Assembly (NCBI GenBank): GCA_902495595.1
Contig: CABUXV010000002.1
Coordinates: forward strand, 48,927 to 112,926
Source of the DNA: an uncultured Eubacterium sp.
GTDB taxonomy: Bacteria > Bacillota > Clostridia > Peptostreptococcales > Anaerovoracaceae
Direction of reading: 5' to 3'
Length of the DNA stretch: 64,000 nt
The position numbers and the translations under genes are program-made. The stretch's first letter is position 1. Each line of letters starts with the position of its first letter. Shown here one piece after another: positions 51,423 through 60,647 of the stretch. The notes beneath the pieces were generated by a model that was not told the DNA's origin, did not search any database, and saw nothing but the letters and a program-made list of their open reading frames with translations.

Positions 51423-52586
51423 ATGAATGATAATAAAGAAAAAAGAGATATGAGCGCCCGGGATATATGGCGTGAGAAAAATAAAAAAGGCTGCGGCTCT
51501 GATAAAGAAAGTGGAAATTGCTGCGGAAGTGAAGTGCATAATAATGATTATTCGCAAGAGCATTCGTATATAGGTATAGGAGGAGAAAGTTTTACGGCAG
51601 CCGGAAATAAGCGGAGAAAGTATAATAAATCTCTTGTAATTTTTATTGCCATACTGGCAGGGCTGTTTCTCATTGGATTAATCTTTAAGATTTCAGGTAT
51701 AAATTCGGGAATGAGCGACGGGATAAAAAACGCTTCAAAGATAGGAGAAAAGCATATAGGAGTTCTTTATATAGAAGGAACTATAGGCGGAAGTGATGGT
51801 CAATACAATCATCAATACGTGCTCGACACTCTTGACGGAATGATTAGAAATAAAAATAATCGCGGACTTATGCTTTATGTAAATACTCCCGGCGGAAGTG
51901 TATATGAAAGTGATGAGGTTTATTCCAAGATAAAGGAATATCAAGAAAAAACGGGGCGTCCTGTATATTCATATATGGCTTCTCAGGCAACTTCCGGAGG
52001 TTATTATATATCTGCGCCTTCAGATAAGATAATTGCCAACAGAAACTGCTGGACCGGTTCAATTGGTGTTACAATGGGTACTTTATTTGATATTTCCGGA
52101 CTTCTGGAAAAGTATGGAATAAAATCCGAAACAGTAACTTCAGGAGCAAATAAATCCATGGGCAGTATGACAGAGCCGGTTACAGAACAGCAAAGACAGA
52201 TAATGCAGTCTATGGTAGATGAAGCTTACGAACAGTTTGTGGGAATCGTTGCAGAAGGCAGGGCTTTGAACGTAGATTATGTTAAATCTATTTCCGACGG
52301 CAGGATTTATACCGCAGCGCAGGCAAAGGATATAAAGCTTGTAGATGAAGTTGTCCAAACTTATGATGATGCTTTGGAAAAAATGGAAAAGGAATGCGGA
52401 CTCTATGAATGTGAAATTTATAATTTCAGATATGAAAAAGAAGAAGGTCTCTTGACTGATTTTATTAAAAGCATTGATAAATTAGCTGAATCAGGGAAAA
52501 CGAACAGTGATATAAGCGCTTTGATACAGCTTATGGAAAAACAAAATCAGATTCCTTTGCAGTATATGTGTGAGGTAATAAAATAA
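51423..52586 (+). CDS. sppA: Signal peptide peptidase SppA
   Basis: A 387-aa membrane serine protease that degrades leftover signal peptides. A charged cytoplasmic N-terminus of about 70 residues with two short Cys pairs (GCGS, NCCG) precedes one helix (SLVIFIAILAGLFLIGLIF). The S49 domain has VNTPGGSVYESDEVY, the catalytic serine in ATSGGYYIS (about 190) and the general-base lysine in ANKSMGSM (about 242). The Shine-Dalgarno is weak (GATAGG), and a second ATG nine codons in is possible. It follows thrS by 46 nt. Confidence 0.92.
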   Translation: MNDNKEKRDMSARDIWREKNKKGCGSDKESGNCCGSEVHNNDYSQEHSYIGIGGESFTAAGNKRRKYNKSLVIFIAILAGLFLIGLIFKISGINSGMSDGIKNASKIGEKHIGVLYIEGTIGGSDGQYNHQYVLDTLDGMIRNKNNRGLMLYVNTPGGSVYESDEVYSKIKEYQEKTGRPVYSYMASQATSGGYYISAPSDKIIANRNCWTGSIGVTMGTLFDISGLLEKYGIKSETVTSGANKSMGSMTEPVTEQQRQIMQSMVDEAYEQFVGIVAEGRALNVDYVKSISDGRIYTAAQAKDIKLVDEVVQTYDDALEKMEKECGLYECEIYNFRYEKEEGLLTDFIKSIDKLAESGKTNSDISALIQLMEKQNQIPLQYMCEVIK

Positions 52587-52700
52587 ATGAAACATATATG
52601 CGTAAATACGGGCGCTGCGGCCGGTAAACTTTTAGTGTATGTAACTATGATATTATATTTTTGCATGACGGATGATTTTGTATTCTGCCCGGCAACTTAA
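52587..52700 (+). CDS. Possible 37-aa small protein
   Basis: ATG 52587 directly follows the sppA stop, with GAGGT about ten bases upstream. The 37 residues have a hydrophobic middle (KLLVYVTMILYFCM) and three cysteines. The frame ends 10 nt before a terminator, so it would be co-transcribed with sppA. No family is recognised, and its coding status is uncertain. Confidence 0.3.
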   Translation: MKHICVNTGAAAGKLLVYVTMILYFCMTDDFVFCPAT

Positions 52701-52709
52701 AATAATGAT

Positions 52710-52745
52710 AAAATGACCGATGCTGGAAGAGTATCGGTCATTTTT
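52710..52745 (+). terminator. Terminator after sppA
   Basis: The arms AAAATGACCGAT and ATCGGTCATTTT enclose a 10-nt loop and end in a T run. Confidence 0.92.
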
Positions 52746-52859
52746 GCGCACGATGTTCATTCTTACGATGAAAGTTATAAGATTCAAAGATATGAACGCA
52801 TTTTTTTAGATGAAAGCCTAAGAAAGACAAATCTGTTGTCGATATATTCAATTCGGTCT

Positions 52860-53107
52860 CTCTGACACGAAGAAGAGGGACTTGCAGGTTACCCCTCTAT
52901 AGTCAGAGCTTATGTAACAGGGAATGTACTTGAAAGCTGCAGCGGAAGTAAATGAAAGCGTATCAAATTTCATGTGAGTGGCAAGACTCTATTGCAGCGG
53001 AAGGTTTTGCAGTGAAGAAGCACATAATATAGTCTTGCAAATCATGATAATATTCAGTGATATCACTTTTTAGACTATATTTCAATACTGTAAAAGTATT
53101 GGAATAT
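52860..53107 (+). ncRNA. Candidate structured RNA upstream of the second polysaccharide locus
   Basis: The region between a terminator and the next promoter is dense in helices. CTCTGAC/GTCAGAG (52860-52866/52902-52908) encloses AGAGGG/CCCTCT, and ATGAAA/TTTCAT lies at 52952-52973. GCAAGACT (52981-52988) pairs with AGTCTTGC (53031-53038), while AATATAGTCT (53026-53035) can instead pair with AGACTATATT (53072-53081). The latter overlaps a 13-bp stem at 53077-53107. The direct repeat GCAGCGGAAG occurs at 52939 and 52994. No open frame explains it. Strand and family are not established. Confidence 0.5.
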
Positions 53108-53127
53108 ATATCAGAGTATGATAAAAT
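53099..53127 (+). promoter_or_regulatory. Promoter of the second polysaccharide locus
   Basis: TTGGAA and TAAAAT are 17 nt apart, 41 nt upstream of the first gene. The -35 lies in the 3' arm of the hairpin at 53077-53107. Confidence 0.55.
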
Positions 53128-53168
53128 AAAGCCGTATGTAATGATTTAGATTTGATTAGGATATAGTT

Positions 53169-54989
53169 ATGAGTTCAAAGACATTGAGAATAGCAATTTT
53201 AATAATCGTGGATGCGTTTATTGTAGCATTCAGTTCAATAATGCCGTTAGCTCTTAGATTTGGAATTTTTACTATGGATATTTCCTATCTGGAGCCTGCC
53301 GTAAAATGTCTTCCTGCGGATGTTGTAATAACGATAGGAGTATTGGCATTATTTAAATTATATAACAGAGTATGGACCTATGCGGGAATAGATGAGATGC
53401 TCTCTGTATTCAAGGCATCTCTTGTTATAGAAGCTTTATATGTAGCGTACAGGATATTTGCGCAGATAGCCATGCCGAGGAGTTTTTACATTTTCAACTG
53501 GGTTTTTTTATTTATATTGCTTGCAGGCTCAAGAGTTTCCATAAGGATATGGAGGCAGTTCAGAAGAAAATATGAGAAAAGCGGAGTTCACAGGAATGTG
53601 ATGGTAATAGGCGCAGGTTCAGCTGCATCGCTTTTGATTAAGGAATTGCAGTACGGACCGGGTAATTCTGAGATTGTATGTATAATAGATGACAACCCGG
53701 CCAAAACTGGAAAATACATTCATAATATTCCTATTGTCGGAAAGAGAAGCGATGTTCCGTACATGGCTCAAAAATACAAGGTGGATGAAATTATAATAGC
53801 GATTCCGTCAGCATCTCCTGTGATTATACGTGATATATTGAATATCTGTCAGGAGACAAACGCCAAATTAAAAATACTTCCATCTATAGCAACAAGTTTG
53901 ACATCATCTTTAAGCCAGACTGTAAGAGAAGTAAATTATGAGGATTTGCTGGGAAGGGATGCTGTTGTTATAACGAATCCCGATCTTACAGAGTTTGTAT
54001 CAGGGAAAACCATTATGGTTACAGGAGGAGGAGGAACTATAGGTTCCGAGCTTTGCAGGCAAATAGTAGCAAACAGCCCTAAACAGCTTTTGGTAGTTGA
54101 TATATACGAAAACGGTGCTTATGAGCTGCAAATGGAGCTTAAACGGTACTATTCCGATGCTGATGTTAAGGTTCTTATAGCTTCCGTAAGAGACTATGAC
54201 AGGATGGAAGCTATTTTTAAGAAATATAAACCGGATGTTATATATCATGCGGCGGCTCATAAACATGTGCCGCTGATGGAGGAATCACCAAATGAAGCCG
54301 TAAAAAATAATTGCAGGGGAACATTGAACATGTCTGAATTGGCAGATAAATATGGTGTTAAAAAGTTTGTGCTCATTTCCACAGATAAGGCTGTTAGACC
54401 TACTAACGTTATGGGGGCTACAAAACGAATATGTGAAATGATAGTTCAGACGTACAGTAAAAAATCTGATACGGAATTTGCAGCAGTTAGATTCGGAAAT
54501 GTACTTGGCAGCAACGGCTCGGTTATACCGCTTTTTCTCAAGCAGATAGAAGACGGCGGTCCGGTAACTCTTACGCATAAAGAGATAACGAGATTTTTTA
54601 TGACTGTAAGCGAAGCTGTTTCACTGGTGCTTAAAGCAGGGCTTATGGCTAAAGGCGGTGAAATTTTTGTGCTTGATATGGGACAACCTGTTAAAATCTA
54701 TGATCTTGCAGTAAACCTTATTAAGATGAAAGGATATATACCGGATAAGGATATAAAAATAGAAATAGTGGGACTGAGACCCGGAGAAAAGCTTTATGAA
54801 GAGCTTCTTATGGCAGAGGAAGGTCTTCAGAGCACTACTAATGATTTGATATTTATAGGTAAGCCTATTGATTTAGACGGAAATAAATTCTTAAAAAAGC
54901 TTGAACATCTTATAAATGAGTCGTACAAAAATAAGAATGATATAAAAAAAGAAATAGAAAAAGTGTGTGATACTTATACACCGCAATAG
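53169..54989 (+). CDS. Membrane-bound nucleotide-sugar 4,6-dehydratase (CapD/PglF-like)
   Basis: A 606-aa enzyme. Four N-terminal helices (about 8-125), a CoA-binding-like domain (NVMVIGAGSAASLLIKEL, about 140-158), then the SDR dehydratase (from about 280) with the NAD motif VTGGGGTIGSELCRQ, HAAAHKHVPLMEESP and STDKAVRPTNVMGATKR, in which Met replaces the usual catalytic Tyr as in PglF/WbpM. It converts UDP-GlcNAc to the 4-keto-6-deoxy sugar. It is first in its operon, and the aminotransferase that would use its product is next. Confidence 0.95.
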   Translation: MSSKTLRIAILIIVDAFIVAFSSIMPLALRFGIFTMDISYLEPAVKCLPADVVITIGVLALFKLYNRVWTYAGIDEMLSVFKASLVIEALYVAYRIFAQIAMPRSFYIFNWVFLFILLAGSRVSIRIWRQFRRKYEKSGVHRNVMVIGAGSAASLLIKELQYGPGNSEIVCIIDDNPAKTGKYIHNIPIVGKRSDVPYMAQKYKVDEIIIAIPSASPVIIRDILNICQETNAKLKILPSIATSLTSSLSQTVREVNYEDLLGRDAVVITNPDLTEFVSGKTIMVTGGGGTIGSELCRQIVANSPKQLLVVDIYENGAYELQMELKRYYSDADVKVLIASVRDYDRMEAIFKKYKPDVIYHAAAHKHVPLMEESPNEAVKNNCRGTLNMSELADKYGVKKFVLISTDKAVRPTNVMGATKRICEMIVQTYSKKSDTEFAAVRFGNVLGSNGSVIPLFLKQIEDGGPVTLTHKEITRFFMTVSEAVSLVLKAGLMAKGGEIFVLDMGQPVKIYDLAVNLIKMKGYIPDKDIKIEIVGLRPGEKLYEELLMAEEGLQSTTNDLIFIGKPIDLDGNKFLKKLEHLINESYKNKNDIKKEIEKVCDTYTPQ

Positions 54990-54998
54990 GAGATATAC

Positions 54999-56216
54999 AT
55001 GAAAAAGATTAATATACCGTTTTCACCACCTGATATTTCTCAAAGTGAGATAGATTCGGTAGTGGAAACTTTAAAGTCCGGATGGATAACTACCGGACCT
55101 AAAACAAAACAGTTTGAAAATCAAATTGCTGAATATATAGGAACAGAAAAAGCTGTATGCTTAAACTCTTCTACAGCCGCTATGGAAATGACTTTAAGAC
55201 TTTTGGGCATTGGAGAAGGAGACGAAGTGATTGTTCCAGCGTATACTTATACAGCGAGCTGCAGCGTAATTTGTCATGTTGGCGCCACTCCTGTTATGGT
55301 AGATATAAAAAAAGACAGTCCAGAAATTGATTTTGATAAAGTGTCCGAAGCAATTACAGAAAAAACGAAAGCTATTATACCTGTAGATATTGCAGGCATT
55401 ATTTGTGATTACGAAACATTATATAGTGTTTTGCAGAAAAAGAAAATTTTATTTAAATCCAATTATTATAATAAAATTCAAAAATATTTTGATAGGATTA
55501 TTGTTATAGCAGATTCTGCTCATGGATTTGGAGCTGTTAAAAATGACCGAAAGTCCGGACAATTTGCAGACTTTACATGTTATTCTTTTCATGCTGTAAA
55601 GAATCTTACAACTGCAGAAGGTGGGGCAGTTGCATGGAGAACTATTGACGGAGTTGATAATGAGTGGATATATCAACAGTATATGAATTTATCGTTGCAT
55701 GGTCAGACAAAAGATGCTTTGAATAAGACAAAGATGGGGTCGTGGGAGTACGATATAGTTTACCCTGCATACAAATGCAACATGACTGATATTCAGGCAA
55801 GTATAGGAATTGAACAATTAAAACGTTATGAAGAAATGATAAGGATACGTCATGAGATAATAGATAAATACGATAATGCTTTTAAATCTTTAGATATTAA
55901 TGTTTTAAAACATAAAGATAAAAATTATCGGTCAAGTGGACATCTTTATTTTATAAGACCTACTGGGATTGATGAAAATCAGCGTAATGAGATAATTATT
56001 AAGCTTGCAGAACGAGGTATTTCAAGTAATGTGCATTATAAACCCTTACCTATGCTCACGGCTTATAAAAATATGGGATTTAGTATTGATGATTATCCTA
56101 ATTCTTATAATTATTATAAGAATGAAATAACTTTGCCTCTTTACAGTAAACTAAAAGTTAAAGAGGTAGACTATATTATAAATAATGTAAAAGAAGTTTT
56201 AAAGGAATATGTATAA
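54999..56216 (+). CDS. DegT/DnrJ/EryC1/StrS-family sugar aminotransferase
   Basis: A 405-aa PLP enzyme. The N-terminal FSPPDISQSEIDSVVETLKSG, NSSTAAMEMTLRLLGIG, PAYTYTASCSVICHVGATPV and the PLP lysine in YSFHAVKNLTTAEGG (about 205) are diagnostic. Immediately after the dehydratase it most likely aminates the 4-keto sugar (PglE-like), giving a 4-amino-6-deoxy sugar; a 3-amino role with the later WbpB-like oxidoreductase is the alternative. AGGAGA precedes the ATG. Confidence 0.93.
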   Translation: MKKINIPFSPPDISQSEIDSVVETLKSGWITTGPKTKQFENQIAEYIGTEKAVCLNSSTAAMEMTLRLLGIGEGDEVIVPAYTYTASCSVICHVGATPVMVDIKKDSPEIDFDKVSEAITEKTKAIIPVDIAGIICDYETLYSVLQKKKILFKSNYYNKIQKYFDRIIVIADSAHGFGAVKNDRKSGQFADFTCYSFHAVKNLTTAEGGAVAWRTIDGVDNEWIYQQYMNLSLHGQTKDALNKTKMGSWEYDIVYPAYKCNMTDIQASIGIEQLKRYEEMIRIRHEIIDKYDNAFKSLDINVLKHKDKNYRSSGHLYFIRPTGIDENQRNEIIIKLAERGISSNVHYKPLPMLTAYKNMGFSIDDYPNSYNYYKNEITLPLYSKLKVKEVDYIINNVKEVLKEYV

Positions 56217-56218
56217 TA

Positions 56219-56911
56219 ATGATTACAATATGGGAAAAACTTCCTGAAGAAATGAAAAATGACAGTGTAAAAATTTATTATGACATCTTGGCAAAAAAAC
56301 AAGGGGCTTTAATAGCGAAAAGAATATTTGATATTATTGTTGCAGTATTGATGATAATTTTATTATCATGGCTTCTTGTTATATTAGCTGTTCTGATAAA
56401 AATAGATTCTAAAGGACCTGTTTTTTACAGACAGGTTAGAGTTACAAAAAACAATAAGGATTTTAAAATATTTAAATTCAGGACAATGGTAAATGATGCT
56501 GATAAAATAGGTTCTTTGGTTACTACGGGAAATGATAGCAGAATAACCAGAATAGGGTCTAAAATAAGAAAGTGTAGATTAGATGAAATTCCACAATTGT
56601 TTAATATTTTAAGGGGGGAAATGACTTTTGTAGGCTCCCGACCTGAAGTTAGAAAATATGTTGATTATTATACAGATGAAATGATGGCGACATTGCTTTT
56701 GCCTGCGGGTGTAACTTCTCTTGCTAGCATAAATTTTAGAGATGAAGATGAGATAATAGATAAACACATTAAAAATTGTGAAAATATAGATGATATATAT
56801 ATTCAAAATATACTTCCTATAAAAATGAAGCATAATTTGGAATATATTTCTAAACTATGCTTGGTTGAAGATGTAAAACTTATATTGAGAACTTTGAAAG
56901 TAATAATTTAG
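56219..56911 (+). CDS. Initiating sugar-phosphate transferase (PglC/WcaJ-like)
   Basis: A 230-aa membrane enzyme of the bacterial sugar transferase family that puts the first sugar phosphate on undecaprenyl phosphate. One N-terminal re-entrant helix (RIFDIIVAVLMIILLSWLLV) is followed by KGPVFYRQVRVTKN, FKIFKFRTMVNDAD, and RKCRLDEIPQLFNILRGEM with VGSRPEVRKYV. The small, single-helix form is PglC-like. It follows the aminotransferase by 2 nt, so it likely transfers an aminated deoxy-sugar phosphate. Confidence 0.95.
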   Translation: MITIWEKLPEEMKNDSVKIYYDILAKKQGALIAKRIFDIIVAVLMIILLSWLLVILAVLIKIDSKGPVFYRQVRVTKNNKDFKIFKFRTMVNDADKIGSLVTTGNDSRITRIGSKIRKCRLDEIPQLFNILRGEMTFVGSRPEVRKYVDYYTDEMMATLLLPAGVTSLASINFRDEDEIIDKHIKNCENIDDIYIQNILPIKMKHNLEYISKLCLVEDVKLILRTLKVII

Positions 56912-56919
56912 GAGATTAA

Positions 56920-58077
56920 ATGAATATTTTATTGATTGGAGATTTTAATTCAATTTATATGCATGAATATGTAAATTTTGTTTTGCTAGATAAAAATTTT
57001 AATCATGAAAATAAATATATTTGTTTTCATGATTCACCTTTAAGTATTAAGGACGTTTACTATAATGAATACAAAAAGAATAATATTATTATTTTTGATT
57101 TAAAAACTAAATTTAAATTGATTTATAGGTATGACTTTTTGTTGAAACGATGGAGAAGCATTAGATTGAAATATATTTTAAAAAACTCGGAAACAATAGA
57201 TTGTTTACATATGCATTTTGTTAAATTGGAATATTTAAGGAATATAAAAAAATATCGCAATAAATTAAAAAATATTATAGTGACATTTTGGGGAAGTGAT
57301 TTATTAAGATTGCAGAAAAATAAAGAAAAAGAAATGTACGAGTTATTATTGATTTCTGATAATATTGTTGTGGGACCATTAAATATGCAAGAAGCTTTGG
57401 AAAAAATTTTTGGAAAAAAGTTTAGTTATAAATTCAATTATTCTATTTTTGGAACTCCTGTGCTTGAAAAAATTAAAAAACTAAAAAGTGCAAATAATAG
57501 AAAAGGTATATTAGAAAAATTTGATTTACCTATAGATAAATATATAATTACTTGTGGTTATAATGGCAAGAGTACGCAGCAACATGAGCTTATTCTTAAT
57601 GGTATTAGTTTGTGTGACGATTGTATTAAAGAAAAAATATGTTTAGTTTTACCTATGGGATATGGTTATGAAAAATCATATTTTAATTATATAGAAGAGA
57701 AATTATCAAAATTAAATATAGAATACATAATTGATGAGAATTTTTATGATATAAATGATATTGCTGAATTAAGAATTTCTTCGGATATTTTTATTCATGC
57801 TCAGTTAACAGATGGATTTTCTAGCAGTGTTGTTGAGTATATATATGCAGATAATATTTTAATAAATGGGGATTGGTTGGATTATCCGGTTTTAGATAAA
57901 TACAACGTATATTATTTGAATTTTTCAGATTATAGGCAGCTTGCTAGAGTGGTAACAGATGTTATTAATAATATTGATGAGGAAAAAAATAAAGTAAGAA
58001 AATCGAATGATTTTTTATATAAAATAAGGTCTTGGGAATATGTGAGAAATGAATGGCAGAAGTTATATAATTGTTAG
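56920..58077 (+). CDS. Putative glycosyltransferase, very AT-rich
   Basis: A 385-aa soluble protein. Weak resemblance to 4-acetamidofucose / GT-B transferases: IIVTFWGSDLLR (about 120), TCGYNGKSTQQHELIL (about 207), VLPMGYGYEKSYFN and a C-terminal FIHAQLTDGFSSSVVEYIYA (about 292), a GT-B donor site pattern. The codon use is markedly richer in A/T than upstream genes, suggesting transfer. It starts 8 nt after the sugar transferase, behind AGGAG. The donor and acceptor are unknown. Confidence 0.7.
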   Translation: MNILLIGDFNSIYMHEYVNFVLLDKNFNHENKYICFHDSPLSIKDVYYNEYKKNNIIIFDLKTKFKLIYRYDFLLKRWRSIRLKYILKNSETIDCLHMHFVKLEYLRNIKKYRNKLKNIIVTFWGSDLLRLQKNKEKEMYELLLISDNIVVGPLNMQEALEKIFGKKFSYKFNYSIFGTPVLEKIKKLKSANNRKGILEKFDLPIDKYIITCGYNGKSTQQHELILNGISLCDDCIKEKICLVLPMGYGYEKSYFNYIEEKLSKLNIEYIIDENFYDINDIAELRISSDIFIHAQLTDGFSSSVVEYIYADNILINGDWLDYPVLDKYNVYYLNFSDYRQLARVVTDVINNIDEEKNKVRKSNDFLYKIRSWEYVRNEWQKLYNC

Positions 58078-58086
58078 GAGATAGTT

Positions 58087-59328
58087 TTGAATATACTTTT
58101 AATAAATCATTATGCAGGCTCCCCACATATGGGGATGGAGTTTAGACCATATTATTTTGCCAGAGAATGGATAAAAATGGGACATAGTGTTGATATTATA
58201 GCCGCAGATTACTCTCATTTGCGAAGAGTTAATCCAAAAGTAGATAAAGATTTTCAATGTGAGATAATAGATGGTATAAGGTATCACTGGGTAAAAACAG
58301 GAGCTTACGATGGAAATGGCGTGAAGCGGGCTCTTACAATGGCTAAATTTGTAATTAAGCTTTGGTTTAATACTAATAAAATAATAAAGGATTTAGAGCC
58401 TGATGTTGTTATTGATTCATCTACATATCCATTAGATACTTATGTGGGTCAAAGAATTAGAAAAAAATCAAAGAAAAAGGTTAAAGTGATACATGAAGTT
58501 CATGATATGTGGCCAACAACTTTGATAGAAATAGGTGGTATGTCAAAGCATAATCCTTTTGTGGCAGCAATGCAAATAGGTGAAAATAGTGCGTATAAAA
58601 ATTCTGATTATGTAGTATCACTTTTACCAAATGCAGAAGATTATATGAAAGAACATGGATTAAGAGAGGGAAGATTCAAATGTATACCAAATGGTATTGT
58701 TTTGGAAGAATGGGAAAATCCTGAAGAATTACCTGATGAACATAAAAAAGTATTGAAAAAACTTAAAGCTAAAGGTAAATTTATTGTTGGATATTTTGGT
58801 GGACATGCACTCTCCAATGCACTGGACTTAATATTAGATATTGCTAAAATTATAAAAGATGAAACTGTCGAATTTGTATTAGTTGGTGAAGGAATTGAGA
58901 AAGAACGATTAATAAAAAAGTCAAGAATAATGGGGTTAAATAATATTACATTTCTAAAGTCTATAAATAAAAAATGTATTCCTAATCTTTGTGCAGAATT
59001 TGATTGTATTTTTATGTGCGGATTGAATTCTCCCTTGTATAGGTTTGGTTTATGTCTTAACAAAATGTTTGATGCCATGGCTTCAGGAAAGCCCGCTATT
59101 TGTGCACTTAATGTAAAAAGTTATTTTAGTGAATACAAATGTGGATATGATGTTGATTCAAATAATAAAGAAAACATATGTGATATTATTTTAAATATTA
59201 AAGATATGACAATAATGGAAAAGAATGGGATTGCAGAATCGGGGAAATGGGCAGTAGAAAATAGATTTAATTATAAAATGTTGTCAAGAGAATTTTTAGA
59301 TTTAATGGAGGACAATAATGAAAAATAG
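58087..59328 (+). CDS. Family 4 glycosyltransferase (WbuB-like), TTG start
   Basis: A 413-aa GT-B enzyme. The N-terminal LLINHYAGSPHMGMEFRPYY matches WbuB/CapM-type transferases that use UDP-amino sugars, and HEVHDMWPTTLIE, CIPNGIVLEEW (about 200), VGEGIEKERL and the C-terminal NKMFDAMASGKPAICA are standard GT4 landmarks. A TTG start follows AGGAG. The last 11 nt overlap the dehydrogenase gene. It probably adds the second sugar of the repeat unit. Confidence 0.93.
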   Translation: MNILLINHYAGSPHMGMEFRPYYFAREWIKMGHSVDIIAADYSHLRRVNPKVDKDFQCEIIDGIRYHWVKTGAYDGNGVKRALTMAKFVIKLWFNTNKIIKDLEPDVVIDSSTYPLDTYVGQRIRKKSKKKVKVIHEVHDMWPTTLIEIGGMSKHNPFVAAMQIGENSAYKNSDYVVSLLPNAEDYMKEHGLREGRFKCIPNGIVLEEWENPEELPDEHKKVLKKLKAKGKFIVGYFGGHALSNALDLILDIAKIIKDETVEFVLVGEGIEKERLIKKSRIMGLNNITFLKSINKKCIPNLCAEFDCIFMCGLNSPLYRFGLCLNKMFDAMASGKPAICALNVKSYFSEYKCGYDVDSNNKENICDIILNIKDMTIMEKNGIAESGKWAVENRFNYKMLSREFLDLMEDNNEK

Positions 59329-60631
59329 TTTATTAAATAAGATTGAACACAAAGAGATTATTGTAGGGGTAGTAGGTCTCGGTTATGTAGGACTCCCACT
59401 TGCTGTGGAAAAGGCAAAAGCCGGATTTAAAACTATAGGATTTGATGTTCAAGAAGAAAAAGTGAACCTAGTTAATGAAGGTCAAAATTATATTGGGGAT
59501 GTTGTTGACAGTGATTTGAAAAATATTGTATCTAAAGGAATGCTTTCGGCTACAACAGATTTCAGCTTTGTAAAAAATGTTGACTTTATTGCAATATGCG
59601 TGCCTACTCCGCTTGATGAACATCAGCAGCCGGATATAAGTTATGTGAAGAATTCAACTATAGAAATTGCTAAATATATGACTAAAGGAACGATGGTTGT
59701 CTTGGAATCCACTACATATCCGGGGACTACAGAAGAGCTTATAAGACCGCTTCTTGAAAAGGGTTCGGGTCTTAAATGCGGAGAGGATTTCTATCTTGGG
59801 TTTTCACCTGAACGAGTAGATCCAGGTAATAAACAATTTAAAACAAAAAATACGCCTAAGGTGGTAGGAGCAATTGGTAAGGATGCAACCGAAGTTATAT
59901 CAGCTATGTACAGAGCTGTTTTAGAAGGAGATGTACATGAAGTATCATCCCCAGCAGTGGCAGAGATGGAAAAAATACTTGAAAACACATATAGAAATAT
60001 AAATATAGGGCTTGTTAACGAACTGGCTATATTATGTAATAAAATGGGTATCAGCCTTTGGGAAGTAGTTGATGCAGCGAAAACAAAACCTTATGGTTTC
60101 CAGGCCTTTTATCCTGGTCCAGGGCTTGGCGGTCACTGTATACCGTTAGATCCGTATTATTTATCATGGAAGGCTAGAGAATATGGTTTTCACACATCAA
60201 TGATAGAATCGTCAATGATGATTAACGATAAAATGCCTGAATACTGCGTAGAACGTGCGATGGGAATTTTAAACAGACATAAAAAAGCACTGAATGGATC
60301 AAAAGTCCTTGTTTTAGGAGTTGCATATAAACAGGATATTGATGATTATAGGGAAAGTCCAGCTATTCCGGTAATTAATATACTAAAGGAAAATGGTGCC
60401 GATGTTGAATTTTATGACCCATATATTGGCTCTTTTAAAGAAAATGGGGTGATAATGGAAGGTCTTAAGTGTATTGATGCGGATATAGTGAGTCAATATG
60501 ACCTTGTGATGATTACATGTGGGCATACTAATATTGACTATAATATGATACAAAAAAACGCAAAAGCTATTTTTGATACAAAAAATGTAATGAAAAATAT
60601 AGAAAATAGAATGAAGATAGAAGTATTGTAG
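59318..60631 (+). CDS. UDP-N-acetyl-hexosamine 6-dehydrogenase (WbpA/TviB-like)
   Basis: A 437-aa nucleotide-sugar dehydrogenase that oxidises the C6 hydroxyl to a carboxylate with NAD. GVVGLGYVGLPLAVEKAKAG (about 17-36), CVPTPLDEHQQPD, ESTTYPGTTEELI, the lysine block ENTYRNINIGLVNE and the catalytic cysteine in GPGLGGHCIPLDPYYL (about 268) are all present. The sequence type fits UDP-GlcNAc/ManNAc rather than UDP-Glc enzymes. With the WbpB-like gene at 62169 it would start a 2,3-diamino-uronate pathway. Confidence 0.95.
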   Translation: MKNSLLNKIEHKEIIVGVVGLGYVGLPLAVEKAKAGFKTIGFDVQEEKVNLVNEGQNYIGDVVDSDLKNIVSKGMLSATTDFSFVKNVDFIAICVPTPLDEHQQPDISYVKNSTIEIAKYMTKGTMVVLESTTYPGTTEELIRPLLEKGSGLKCGEDFYLGFSPERVDPGNKQFKTKNTPKVVGAIGKDATEVISAMYRAVLEGDVHEVSSPAVAEMEKILENTYRNINIGLVNELAILCNKMGISLWEVVDAAKTKPYGFQAFYPGPGLGGHCIPLDPYYLSWKAREYGFHTSMIESSMMINDKMPEYCVERAMGILNRHKKALNGSKVLVLGVAYKQDIDDYRESPAIPVINILKENGADVEFYDPYIGSFKENGVIMEGLKCIDADIVSQYDLVMITCGHTNIDYNMIQKNAKAIFDTKNVMKNIENRMKIEVL

Positions 60632-60647
60632 ATAGGGGGGGTGACGT

